Shown one piece after another: positions 1-7,228 of a DNA stretch of 17,219 bases. Numbering within the stretch: the first letter of the stretch is position 1; each line of letters begins with the position of its first letter. The stretch covers positions 1-17,219 of the forward strand of contig JBGVIJ010000064.1 of assembly GCA_045123075.1 (NCBI GenBank), written 5' to 3'. Both the position numbers and the translations under genes were made by a program. The notes below the pieces were generated by a model that had not been told where the DNA came from, did no database searches, and was given only the letters and a program-made list of their open reading frames with translations. Source of the DNA: JAHHUH01 sp045123075 (lineage in GTDB: Bacteria > Bacillota > Negativicutes > Acidaminococcales > Acidaminococcaceae).

Positions 1-37
1 CAATTGCCATAATGACAATCATTCTAATGCCTACCAC
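1..37 (-). CDS. 5' end of a downstream gene, possibly DUF3084-family membrane protein (partial)
   Basis: Only the first 12 codons lie in the window. A GTG at 37-35 is preceded by a GGAGG ribosome binding site at 45-49 with a 7-base gap, 31 bases after the lptG-family stop, so it probably belongs to the same operon. The visible peptide reads MVGIRMIVIMAI, the start of a hydrophobic segment. From memory, DUF3084 proteins, often found next to LPS-transport genes in Negativicutes, begin with a similar short Gly-Ile-Arg/Lys hydrophobic stretch. That family assignment is inference from 12 residues. The next GTG (39-37, another frame) hits a stop at once, and the ATG at 22-20 sits too far from the ribosome binding site. 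Confidence 0.4.
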   Translation of the reverse strand, partial: MVGIRMIVIMAI

Positions 38-68
38 ACACTCACCTCCAAACTAAATTACCATCACA

Positions 69-1163
69 TTAAGAGTTCTTTTCTTTCAACAATTTCAGAC
101 CAATGCCAAGGCACAACATATTCGGTAACATACATGCCAAGAACGGAGGCATTGCGCCGCCTTTGCCCAAGCCAGTAGTAAAAGTCATTACAGCATAATA
201 AATAAAGATCACGATAATACTGATACCCAAACCAATGGAAGAACTTGTTCTTTGTTTTTGAGTACCAAGAGCAGCACCAATCATAGCAAAGAAGAAGCTT
301 GCCAACGGAATAGAAATGCGCATATAAATTTCACACCATTGCTTCGGCGCAGATTCTCCACGCGCTTCTACCATACTGATATATTCACGCAATTCAGCAA
401 TAGTCATCTCTTCCGGTTCTTTTTGTTCCCAAGCAATTTGTTTCGGAGACATATCGATGGGAATAATTTGCTCTTTGAAACGGGCAGTACTGGTAATACC
501 CTCTTCATCATTTAAAGCAAACACATTACCATTCACCATACGCCAGGTTCCATTTTCCCAAAACCCTTCCTTAGCAGTTTGAATACGAACAATACTACCT
601 TTTTCAAACTCTTCAATAGTAATACCAGTCATTTTACCTTGAGTTTCATCGAACTTATTAGCATAAGTAATACGTTGGGTACTACCTTTAAAACTTTTTA
701 TAACAATATGACTAGTTTCTCCAGTAGGCTTAGTACTATTTTTGATTTCGTAGTCAACAATTCTAGCACATTCTACTTTAGCTGCAGGCACAACTTTTTC
801 TGCCCACACTAAAGAGAACATACTTACCAAGAAACCAACAATCAAAACAGGAGTAACAATACGATAGTAACTAACGCCACCAGCCTTCATAGCAGTAATT
901 TCACTACTACCGGAAAGCTTACCAAAAGCCATCAATGCTGCCAGAAGCATGGACATAGGAAAGGTATAGTTAATAACTTCCGGCAAACTATATACAAACA
1001 ATCTTGCAACAGATTCCAAAGAAGCACCGTATTGAGTAACATACTTTGTAATTCTAAAAAGCATAGTGCTGGCAATAAAAATACTGGAGAAAGCAGCAAT
1101 GCCGAATACAAAGGGATATAAAAGTTCCGTTAAAACATAACGGTCTAATAAACGTAAACGCAC
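69..1163 (-). CDS. lptG: LPS export ABC transporter permease, LptF/LptG (YjgP/YjgQ) family
   Basis: Inner-membrane permease that, with LptB, pulls LPS out of the membrane and passes it to LptC/LptA. The 364 residues match the family length (about 355-365) and layout: three hydrophobic segments near residues 14-36, 57-80 and 101-123, a large soluble periplasmic domain (about 124-280), then three more segments near 282-299, 308-328 and 338-357. The start is GTG, with AGGAGG upstream at good spacing and overlapping the end of lptB; the genes are 11 bases apart. E. coli uses an LptF-LptG heterodimer, but only one family member is present here, so the symbol is provisional: it could be LptF-like, work as a homodimer, or pair with a protein encoded elsewhere. 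Family call is firm; F versus G is not. Confidence 0.9.
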   Translation of the reverse strand: MRLRLLDRYVLTELLYPFVFGIAAFSSIFIASTMLFRITKYVTQYGASLESVARLFVYSLPEVINYTFPMSMLLAALMAFGKLSGSSEITAMKAGGVSYYRIVTPVLIVGFLVSMFSLVWAEKVVPAAKVECARIVDYEIKNSTKPTGETSHIVIKSFKGSTQRITYANKFDETQGKMTGITIEEFEKGSIVRIQTAKEGFWENGTWRMVNGNVFALNDEEGITSTARFKEQIIPIDMSPKQIAWEQKEPEEMTIAELREYISMVEARGESAPKQWCEIYMRISIPLASFFFAMIGAALGTQKQRTSSSIGLGISIIVIFIYYAVMTFTTGLGKGGAMPPFLACMLPNMLCLGIGLKLLKEKNS

Positions 1164-1174
1164 TTTTCTTCCTC

Positions 1175-1894
1175 CTACATAGTAAAGTTATCGCCCAAAT
1201 AATATTTACGGGCAATGGGGTCATTGTAAATAGTTTGACTATCACCATGCAATAAGATTCTGCCATCAGCCAAAATATAAGCTTTGTCAACAATGCTCAA
1301 AGTTTCACGAACATTGTGGTCGGTAATAAGAACACCAATGCCACGACGTGCCAAATGTGCAATCATACCTTGGATATCTGCAACAGCGATGGGGTCAATG
1401 CCTGCGAAAGGTTCATCCAAAAGTATGAAAGCAGGGTCAGTAGCTAACGCACGTGCAATCTCAACACGACGGCGTTCACCACCGGAAAGCGCACTGCCTT
1501 TGCTCTTACGAATGTGTCCAATATGGAATTCATCAATAAGAGCATTCATTTTAGCTTCACGCTCTTCAGCACTAAGATTAGTTGTTTCCAAAATAGCCAT
1601 GATGTTTTCTTCAACAGTCATCTTGCTAAAAATAGAAGCTTCTTGAGGAAGATAACCAATGCCTGCACGAGCACGTTCAAACATTGCTAAATTAGAAATA
1701 TCTTGTCCATCCAAAGTAACAACACCAGCATCAGGTTTTTCAATGCCAACAATCATATAGAAAGTTGTAGTTTTACCTGCACCATTGGGTCCAAGCAAGC
1801 CTACGATAGTGCCTTGCTCAACTTCAACGCTGACCCCGTTAACAACATTTCTTTCACCATATGTTTTTACCAAATTATCAGTTCTAATAATCAA
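1175..1894 (-). CDS. lptB: LPS export ABC transporter ATP-binding protein LptB
   Basis: Cytoplasmic ATPase that powers LPS extraction by the LptB2FG complex. The 239 residues show a full ABC domain: Walker A GPNGAGKTT (residues 35-43), Q-loop in YLPQEASIF (81-89), signature LSGGERRR (136-143), Walker B ILLDEP with catalytic Glu161, AGID as D-loop, and the switch His in ITDHN. The C-terminal YLGDNF resembles the LptB tail. The start is an unusual TTG at 1894-1892, supported by GGAGGG 8 bases upstream; an in-frame TAA further upstream excludes a longer protein and no ATG lies nearby. It is 29 bases downstream of lptA and 11 bases before the lptG-family permease, the expected order. LptB is very close to other branched-chain-type ABC ATPases, but the neighbours settle the assignment. 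Confidence 0.97.
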   Translation of the reverse strand: MIIRTDNLVKTYGERNVVNGVSVEVEQGTIVGLLGPNGAGKTTTFYMIVGIEKPDAGVVTLDGQDISNLAMFERARAGIGYLPQEASIFSKMTVEENIMAILETTNLSAEEREAKMNALIDEFHIGHIRKSKGSALSGGERRRVEIARALATDPAFILLDEPFAGIDPIAVADIQGMIAHLARRGIGVLITDHNVRETLSIVDKAYILADGRILLHGDSQTIYNDPIARKYYLGDNFTM

Positions 1895-1923
1895 TGGGTT
1901 AGCCCTCCATTATTTTCTGAGGC

Positions 1924-2679
1924 TTAAGCCAAATCTTGTTTTTCTTCGGTAGCTTGAGCAGTTTTTTCGGCAGGAATATAAATGATTTTTACATTACCGT
2001 CAGCCACAGCTACATTAGCGTTAGTTAAACGCAATCTATCGCCGGTTACAGAGTTACCATCTTGAGTAGCTTTTGCATTACCGATAAGTTCCACATAGCC
2101 ATTAGCTTTAGTTTCATAAATGGCTTTGTCAGCAGTTGCAGTCAATTTGCGAGCCTCACTATCAATAGCAACACCACCAGTAGCATTTGCTACACCGGTT
2201 TTAGCATCATAATCAATTTTGCCTGCACTTAAAGTACTACCATCAGTATCTGTAAGGCGTGCCCAACTACCAACAGTTTCCATATATTCTGTAGATTTAT
2301 GATAATCAATTTGGTCTGCTTCTAACTTTTTGCCTTCTTTAGTCGCAGTAGCCCCACCAGCAGCAGTAACGTAGTCTTCACTGTGCATGGTGAATTTCTC
2401 ACAATTAATTTGAGTATCGCCTTTAGTAACTACAACTTTGCCAATTAGCAAACCTGTTTTAGCTTTACTATCAAAGTTAGCATAATTCGCAGTAGCCTTG
2501 CCATCGTCTTGTACGATAACTACATTACCCTTGCCCAAGCCTTTACCGGATTGTAAATCATATTCCAATTCATCAGCTTTAACATTAAATTTGCCCGGTG
2601 CAGCAAAAGCAGTAGTTACCATGCCACAACAAATTGCAACAGTAGCTAACATTAACAAAGTTTTCTTTTTATTTATCAT
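1924..2679 (-). CDS. lptA: Periplasmic LPS transport bridge protein LptA (OstA family)
   Basis: Periplasmic beta-jellyroll protein that polymerises into the bridge carrying LPS from LptC to LptD. It starts with a typical signal peptide: Lys-rich MINKKK, a hydrophobic core (about 7-22) and a likely cleavage site after AFA near residue 26. The mature part repeats the OstA pattern of alternating beta strands, for example LEYDLQSGKGLGKGNVVI, followed by several GN/GG-V strand motifs such as ATGGVAI, LIGNAKA and VADGNVKII. At 251 residues it is longer than E. coli LptA (about 185), suggesting extra jellyroll rungs, and ends in a polar tail rich in Lys, Glu and Gln. The ATG overlaps the lptC stop (ATGA), with AGGTGG upstream inside lptC. 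LptD also has an OstA domain but is far longer. Confidence 0.92.
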   Translation of the reverse strand: MINKKKTLLMLATVAICCGMVTTAFAAPGKFNVKADELEYDLQSGKGLGKGNVVIVQDDGKATANYANFDSKAKTGLLIGKVVVTKGDTQINCEKFTMHSEDYVTAAGGATATKEGKKLEADQIDYHKSTEYMETVGSWARLTDTDGSTLSAGKIDYDAKTGVANATGGVAIDSEARKLTATADKAIYETKANGYVELIGNAKATQDGNSVTGDRLRLTNANVAVADGNVKIIYIPAEKTAQATEEKQDLA

Positions 2680-3239
2680 TGATTGTCGCCACCTTTCTCA
2701 ACCATGGCATTGCCTTTAAGCTTCAAGCTTTTAAATTCGCTTGTTGTACTAGCCTCATCAGCACTAGCAAACCATTCGTCTTTATAGAGTTTCACATTGC
2801 CGGTTGCAATGATTTGTTCACCTTTTTGAATCCACTCCACTTTATCAGCAAAAAGCTTTCCACCATCATTAGAAACCATAGCTTTTACATTGCCTTCTAA
2901 AGCAAAATTATTAGTTCCCATTTTCATGGAGCCTTTTTCAGCATCAATATCAATATAGTTTCCGTCGCTACGATAAACCTTACCTTTGATGCCTTTCAAG
3001 ATTGCTTGTTTGGTAATTTTATCGTTGATAATTTCGCCAACAGTAAATTCCCACAATTTCTTGCCATCTTTTTCCCGTTGAATGACGCTATCTTTTAAAG
3101 AAGCATTAAATTTAGCTTTTACACCATCACCAAGCTCAATATTTTTAGGAGCAGTGCCACCAAAAACAAGCCAGCAGATAATAGCAGCAGCAAAAGCTAT
3201 ACCGCCAAGAATAGTAAGAATTACTTTCTTATTGTTCAT
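2676..3239 (-). CDS. lptC: LPS export protein LptC, inner-membrane anchored
   Basis: Bitopic membrane protein that takes LPS from LptB2FG and hands it to LptA. The 187 residues (E. coli LptC is 191) comprise a short basic N-terminus, one transmembrane segment at about residues 6-26, then a periplasmic beta-rich domain with LptC-like strand patterns such as LWEFTVGEI, GKVYRSDGNYIDIDAEKG and ALEGNVKA. The start ATG has AGGAGG 6 bases upstream. The gene begins 11 bases inside the 3' end of the preceding acyltransferase gene and overlaps lptA by 4 bases, so all three are probably coupled. Sequence conservation in this family is low; the call rests on architecture, strand motifs and position before lptA-lptB. 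Confidence 0.9.
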   Translation of the reverse strand: MNNKKVILTILGGIAFAAAIICWLVFGGTAPKNIELGDGVKAKFNASLKDSVIQREKDGKKLWEFTVGEIINDKITKQAILKGIKGKVYRSDGNYIDIDAEKGSMKMGTNNFALEGNVKAMVSNDGGKLFADKVEWIQKGEQIIATGNVKLYKDEWFASADEASTTSEFKSLKLKGNAMVEKGGDNQ

Positions 3240-4125
3240 CCTTTTCCTCCTGTGGCGGAGTATACGGAGTATTCCAACGATGTTGGAACCACAGCCAATT
3301 ATCCGGATACTCTTTAATAATTTCTTCGACTTGTTGAGTCATTTTCAAAGTAACATTATAATCATCGGTTTCTTGATCACCGGTAAATTCGTATCTAATA
3401 GGGTCTTTAACTATCGCTAAGTGCCCATAACCATCAGGTTTGCGCACAATAAAAATAGGAATAATCGGCGCTTTAAATTTACGAGAGAAGTAAGCAGGAC
3501 CAGTAGGAGTAGAAGCCATCTTGCCTAAGAAAGGAACAAAAATGCCATCATAACCACCATCTTGATCGGCAATCAAGCCAAGCATGCGACCTTTTTTCAT
3601 AGCTCTAGCACAACCTAAAATTTCATTGGTGCCACGAGAAAAAATTTCTTGACCAACGCCTTCACGTAATTCATTCATAAAATCACTATAAACTCTGTTA
3701 GGTTGAGGCTTTTGTACAGCACTAATGGGAAAACCATTCAATGCTAAAGCAGCACCTAACCATTCCCAGTTATCGAGGTGGCAGGCAAGCATTACTACAC
3801 CTTTTTTCTCATCAAGAGTTTCCCACAGCACTTCTTCTCTGTCGAAAGTAACTAAACCACGAATATTATCTTTATTCAGGGCAGGCATATACATAATTTC
3901 CATAAAGGTAATACCTAAATTGATAAACAAGCGCTTAATGGTAGCACGAGCTTTTTCGTCATCGTAGCCTAAACGTTCTTTAATTGTTTCTTCTGCACGA
4001 ATTCTTTGTTTCTTAGCAATCTTATGGTACAAATGACCAATGCCCTTGCCAATAATTACCACTAATTTATAGGGCAACCAAGAAACCACTTTGCTAATGG
4101 TATGCAACAAATAGTATAACCACAT
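3229..4125 (-). CDS. lpxL: LpxL/HtrB-family lipid A secondary acyltransferase, paralogue in the kds-lpt segment
   Basis: Inner-membrane acyltransferase that transfers an acyl chain from acyl-ACP to a hydroxyl of a lipid A acyl chain, usually after Kdo addition. The 298 residues fit the family (about 300). There is an N-terminal hydrophobic region (residues 1-30), the catalytic HX4E motif in ACHLDNWEW (His116, Glu121), ADQDGG (186-191), and a C-terminal WLWFQHRW (277-284) typical of the family. It overlaps kdsC by one base (TAATG) and extends 11 bases into lptC. A second family member lies at 15844-16749 with different sequence, so the window encodes two secondary acyltransferases. Which adds the first and which the second chain cannot be read from sequence; it could be LpxM-like in function. 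Confidence 0.88.
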   Translation of the reverse strand: MWLYYLLHTISKVVSWLPYKLVVIIGKGIGHLYHKIAKKQRIRAEETIKERLGYDDEKARATIKRLFINLGITFMEIMYMPALNKDNIRGLVTFDREEVLWETLDEKKGVVMLACHLDNWEWLGAALALNGFPISAVQKPQPNRVYSDFMNELREGVGQEIFSRGTNEILGCARAMKKGRMLGLIADQDGGYDGIFVPFLGKMASTPTGPAYFSRKFKAPIIPIFIVRKPDGYGHLAIVKDPIRYEFTGDQETDDYNVTLKMTQQVEEIIKEYPDNWLWFQHRWNTPYTPPQEEKDEQ

Positions 4126-4661
4126 TATTGTTTATCCCCCTGCCCAGATTCCAAATAGGAAGCTACTAATTGTTCCCATTTATTTTGAGCTTTTAAAATC
4201 ATTTCAATGGCAGAACGCACTGCACCGCGTCCACCATCTTTTTCTACTACACAATCTGCATTTGCAAGCACTTCACCTGCAGCATCTTGAGGAGCAAACG
4301 TAAGACCTGCTGCTTTGAAAGCAGGCAAATCATTCAAATCATCACCCATATAAGCAATTTGCTCTTGGGTAAACCCAAATTCTTCTGCTACATTTACCAA
4401 TTCCACATACTTATCCTTAACACCTTCACGTAACAGGGTGATACCCAATTCCGCTGAGCGTTTATGAATAATAGCACTTTTTCGACCAGTAATAATAGCA
4501 ACTTGTAAGCCACTACGCAAAGCACAGCTTATGCCTAATCCATCCTTTGCATTAAAGCCTTTAAATAATTCACCATTATCTCCGATGTTAATGGTGCCAT
4601 CAGTAAGGACACCATCAACATCAAGAGCTAATAATTTTATTTTAGTTAATTTCTCTAGCAC
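4125..4661 (-). CDS. kdsC: 3-deoxy-D-manno-octulosonate 8-phosphate phosphatase KdsC
   Basis: Cytoplasmic phosphatase that converts Kdo-8-phosphate to Kdo, the third step of CMP-Kdo synthesis. The 178 residues form a small capless HAD phosphatase: motif I LDVDGVLTDG with Asp14 (nucleophile) and Asp16, motif II TGRKS (about 59-63), the conserved Lys in GVKDKY, and motif III MGDDLNDLP. It starts at GTG (4661-4659) overlapping the TAG of kdsD by one base; AAGGTG lies about 7 bases upstream, and no ATG alternative lies near. It stops in a TAATG overlap with the downstream acyltransferase. The C-terminal 15-20 residues form a polar helix slightly beyond the usual family end. The kdsD neighbour makes the KdsC role very likely over other HAD phosphatases. 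Confidence 0.96.
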   Translation of the reverse strand: MLEKLTKIKLLALDVDGVLTDGTINIGDNGELFKGFNAKDGLGISCALRSGLQVAIITGRKSAIIHKRSAELGITLLREGVKDKYVELVNVAEEFGFTQEQIAYMGDDLNDLPAFKAAGLTFAPQDAAGEVLANADCVVEKDGGRGAVRSAIEMILKAQNKWEQLVASYLESGQGDKQ

Positions 4662-5647
4662 TATACCACACCTTGTCTTACCAAGTCAGTCATATGCAAC
4701 AAACCAATTACAACCATATCTTCGTCAACAACAGGAAGTACAGTAATCGGTTTCGGTTGGTTACTTTCCATCAAGTGCAATGCTTGTGCTGCTAATTTAT
4801 CAGCGGTAATGTATTTAGGAGCTTTAGTCATCAAATCAGCAACAGAATGTTGCAAGAAATCTACGCCTTTACTCAACCCACGACGAATGTCGCCATCGGT
4901 CAAGACACCAAGCATTTTACCATTTTCGTCAACAACGGAAACTGCCCCCAAGCCTTTATCAGTAATAACGAAAAGTGCTTCTTGGACGGTAGTTTCTGCA
5001 AAAACCAAGGGGTTTTCCTCACCTTTGTGCATGATATTACCAACAGTAAGTAACAATTTGCGGCCAAGAGAACCACCAGGATGGAACACAGCAAATTGAC
5101 TAGCAGTAAAGTTGCGTTTTTGCAGCAAAGCCAAAGCAATTGCATCGCCATAAGCCAAAGCAGCAGTAGTACTGCTGGTAGGAGCCAAGCCCAAAGGACA
5201 AGCCTCCTTTTCTACACCAGCATCAAGAACTACATCAGCATTTTTTGCCAAAGTAGAATTAGCATTGCCAACCATAGCAATAATTTTTGCACCAATACGA
5301 CGTAATGACGGCAAAATATTCAAAATTTCACCGGTTTCACCACTATTGGACAAAGCAATTACTACGTCATCAGCAGTAACCATACCTAAATCACCATGGA
5401 TACCTTCCGCCGGATGCAGATAGAAAGACGGAGTACCAGTACTTGCAAAGGTAGCTGCCATCTTTCTACCGATAATACCAGACTTACCCATACCAGTAAT
5501 TACGGTACGACCGGAACATTCTAAAATCAAAGAGATTGCCGCCGCAAAATTAGCGTCAACACGAGGAACTAATTCTAAAATTGCTTCCGCTTCCATGCGC
5601 AAAACATCTTGCGCGTGTTTAAGCATTGCTTCCATTTCAGCAGCCAC
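4661..5647 (-). CDS. kdsD: Arabinose 5-phosphate isomerase KdsD (SIS plus two CBS domains)
   Basis: Converts ribulose 5-phosphate to arabinose 5-phosphate, the precursor KdsA condenses with PEP. The 328 residues match E. coli KdsD. A SIS domain spans about 30-180 with TGMGKSGIIGRKMAATFAST, His84 in IHGDLG and SNSGETGE, followed by FHPGGSLGR (His189 region), then a CBS pair (about 206-325) with VLTDGDIRR and LLHMTDLVRQG. The start is uncertain. The GTG at 5647 lies almost on top of an AAAGGTG element, whereas the ATG at 5635 (in frame, four codons later) sits about 11 bases behind it and may be the real start; the difference is N-terminal only. It lies 8 bases after kdsA and overlaps kdsC by one base (TAGTG). 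KpsF/GutQ-type paralogues have the same fold, but the context fits KdsD. Confidence 0.96.
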   Translation of the reverse strand: MAAEMEAMLKHAQDVLRMEAEAILELVPRVDANFAAAISLILECSGRTVITGMGKSGIIGRKMAATFASTGTPSFYLHPAEGIHGDLGMVTADDVVIALSNSGETGEILNILPSLRRIGAKIIAMVGNANSTLAKNADVVLDAGVEKEACPLGLAPTSSTTAALAYGDAIALALLQKRNFTASQFAVFHPGGSLGRKLLLTVGNIMHKGEENPLVFAETTVQEALFVITDKGLGAVSVVDENGKMLGVLTDGDIRRGLSKGVDFLQHSVADLMTKAPKYITADKLAAQALHLMESNQPKPITVLPVVDEDMVVIGLLHMTDLVRQGVV

Positions 5648-5655
5648 CTTTCTTC

Positions 5656-6474
5656 TTAACCACGAACAATTTTGTCGATAGTGATTACATCTTGTAATAA
5701 TTTTTTCAAATTATCCAATTGCACCATATTGGGACCATCAGACAATGCTTCTGCAGGATTATCGTGTACTTCAAGGAACAATGCATCGATACCGATAGCA
5801 GCAGCAGCACGAGCCATATGAGGAACATATTGGCTTTGACCACCACTAGAAGTTCCTTGACCACCAGGAATTTGTACGCTATGAGTAGCATCCATAACAA
5901 CAGGATAACCCAGTTCACGCATCACTGCCAAGCCACGCATATCAGTTACAAGAGTATTATAACCAAAGCTAGAACCACGTTCAGTAAGCATCAAGTTTTG
6001 GTTACCTGCTTCTTCAACTTTGGTAATAACATTTTTCATATCCCAAGGAGCAAGAAATTGCGCCTTTTTAACATTTACAGTTTTACCGGTTTTCGCTGCC
6101 GCATAAACCAAGTCAGTTTGACGGCACAAAAATGCAGGAATTTGCAGAATATCAACAACTTCTGCTGCCTTATCAGCATGCCAAGGTTCATGGATGTCAG
6201 TAACAACAGGAACACCCAAATCTTTTTTAATTTGAGCCAAAATTTTCAAACCTTCATCAATGCCAGGTCCTCTAAAAGAGTTAATAGAGGAGCGATTAGC
6301 TTTATCAAAGGATGCTTTGAACACATAAGGAATGCCCAATTCATCACAAATAGCTTTTGCTTTTTTACCAATCATTAAGCTGCGTTCATACCCTTCCAAT
6401 ACGCAAGGACCAGCCATAAGCATTAAAGGATTACCTTGACCTACAAGATAGTCTCCAACTTTTACGATATGCAT
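5656..6474 (-). CDS. kdsA: Kdo-8-phosphate synthase KdsA, metal-dependent type
   Basis: Condenses arabinose 5-phosphate with phosphoenolpyruvate to give Kdo-8-phosphate in the cytoplasm. The 272-residue TIM barrel carries hallmark segments: MAGPCVLE (20-27), KASFDKANRSS (53-63), RGPG (68-71), TDIHEPW, ERGSSFGY, MDATHSVQ and SDGPNM. Cys24, His198, Glu235 and Asp246 line up with the Aquifex aeolicus metal ligands Cys11, His185, Glu222 and Asp233 at a constant offset of 13, so this is the metal-dependent class; the E. coli non-metal enzyme has Asn at the Cys position. The start ATG has AAGGAGG 7 bases upstream. It lies between kdsB (19 bases upstream) and kdsD (8 bases downstream), completing the Kdo pathway order. 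Confidence 0.98.
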   Translation of the reverse strand: MHIVKVGDYLVGQGNPLMLMAGPCVLEGYERSLMIGKKAKAICDELGIPYVFKASFDKANRSSINSFRGPGIDEGLKILAQIKKDLGVPVVTDIHEPWHADKAAEVVDILQIPAFLCRQTDLVYAAAKTGKTVNVKKAQFLAPWDMKNVITKVEEAGNQNLMLTERGSSFGYNTLVTDMRGLAVMRELGYPVVMDATHSVQIPGGQGTSSGGQSQYVPHMARAAAAIGIDALFLEVHDNPAEALSDGPNMVQLDNLKKLLQDVITIDKIVRG

Positions 6475-6493
6475 TCTATAACCTCCTTAAATT

Positions 6494-7228
6494 CTATTTC
6501 TTCATTTTTTCAAACAGTGCATTTACTGCTGCCAAATCTTCAGGAGTATCTACACCAATGCCTTGGAAATCGCTTTCCAAAACTTTAATTTTATAACCAT
6601 TTTCTAATGCACGCAATTGTTCCAAGCTTTCTGCTTTTTCCAACGGAGTAGGAGCAAGTGCCGCATACTTCAACAAGAAATTACGACGATAAGCATAAAT
6701 GCCAACATGCTTAAATACTTTAAAGCCTTCCGGTTTATTACGCGGATACGGCATCAAACTACGAGAGAAGTACAGTGCGTAACCTTGTTGGTCAGTTACA
6801 ACTTTTACCGCCGCAGGATTTTCATAGTCTTCCTCATCCATAACCACTTTCATAGTAGCCATATTTAAATCCGCATCACCATTAAAGGCTTCTGCCAATC
6901 TATCAATGACTTCAGGTGGAATCATAGGTTCATCACCTTGAACATTTACAATGACATCAACATCAGGATACATTAATGCAACTTCAGCTAAACGATCAGT
7001 TCCACTAGGATGGTCAGGAGATGTCATAACAACTTTACCACCAAAATCAAGCACAGCTTTTTCTACAAGTTCGTTGTCAGTAGCAACAACTACTTCATTA
7101 GGCAATTGAGCTTGGCAAGCACGTTCATATACATGTTGAATCATAGGTTTGCCTGCAATCATGGACAAAGGTTTGCCAGGCAAACGGGTGGATGCATAAC
7201 GGGCAGGAATAACACAAAGAACTTTCAT
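6494..7228 (-). CDS. kdsB: CMP-Kdo synthetase KdsB (3-deoxy-manno-octulosonate cytidylyltransferase)
   Basis: Activates Kdo with CTP to give CMP-Kdo, the donor used by WaaA. The 244 residues (E. coli KdsB 248) form a nucleotidyltransferase fold with the N-terminal CTP-binding motif IPARYASTRLPGKPL (7-21), VVVATDN, SGTDRLAE (75-82), VNVQGDEPMI (94-103) and the C-terminal ESLEQLRALENG and GIGVDTPEDL. The ATG overlaps the stop of the waaA-lpxK fusion by one base (TAATG), with AAGGAG about 11 bases upstream, so translation is probably coupled to that of its downstream user enzyme. The C-terminus ends in a short Lys-rich tail. No unusual features. Confidence 0.98.
   Translation of the reverse strand: MKVLCVIPARYASTRLPGKPLSMIAGKPMIQHVYERACQAQLPNEVVVATDNELVEKAVLDFGGKVVMTSPDHPSGTDRLAEVALMYPDVDVIVNVQGDEPMIPPEVIDRLAEAFNGDADLNMATMKVVMDEEDYENPAAVKVVTDQQGYALYFSRSLMPYPRNKPEGFKVFKHVGIYAYRRNFLLKYAALAPTPLEKAESLEQLRALENGYKIKVLESDFQGIGVDTPEDLAAVNALFEKMKK

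Noticed and set aside
4900..5151. Minus-strand open frame of 83 codons in another frame inside kdsD
   Set aside because: Shadow of kdsD; no supporting ribosome binding site and no recognisable domain.
5719..6378. Plus-strand open frame of 219 codons
   Set aside because: It lies wholly antisense to kdsA, has no recognisable motif, and its length reflects codon bias of the real gene.
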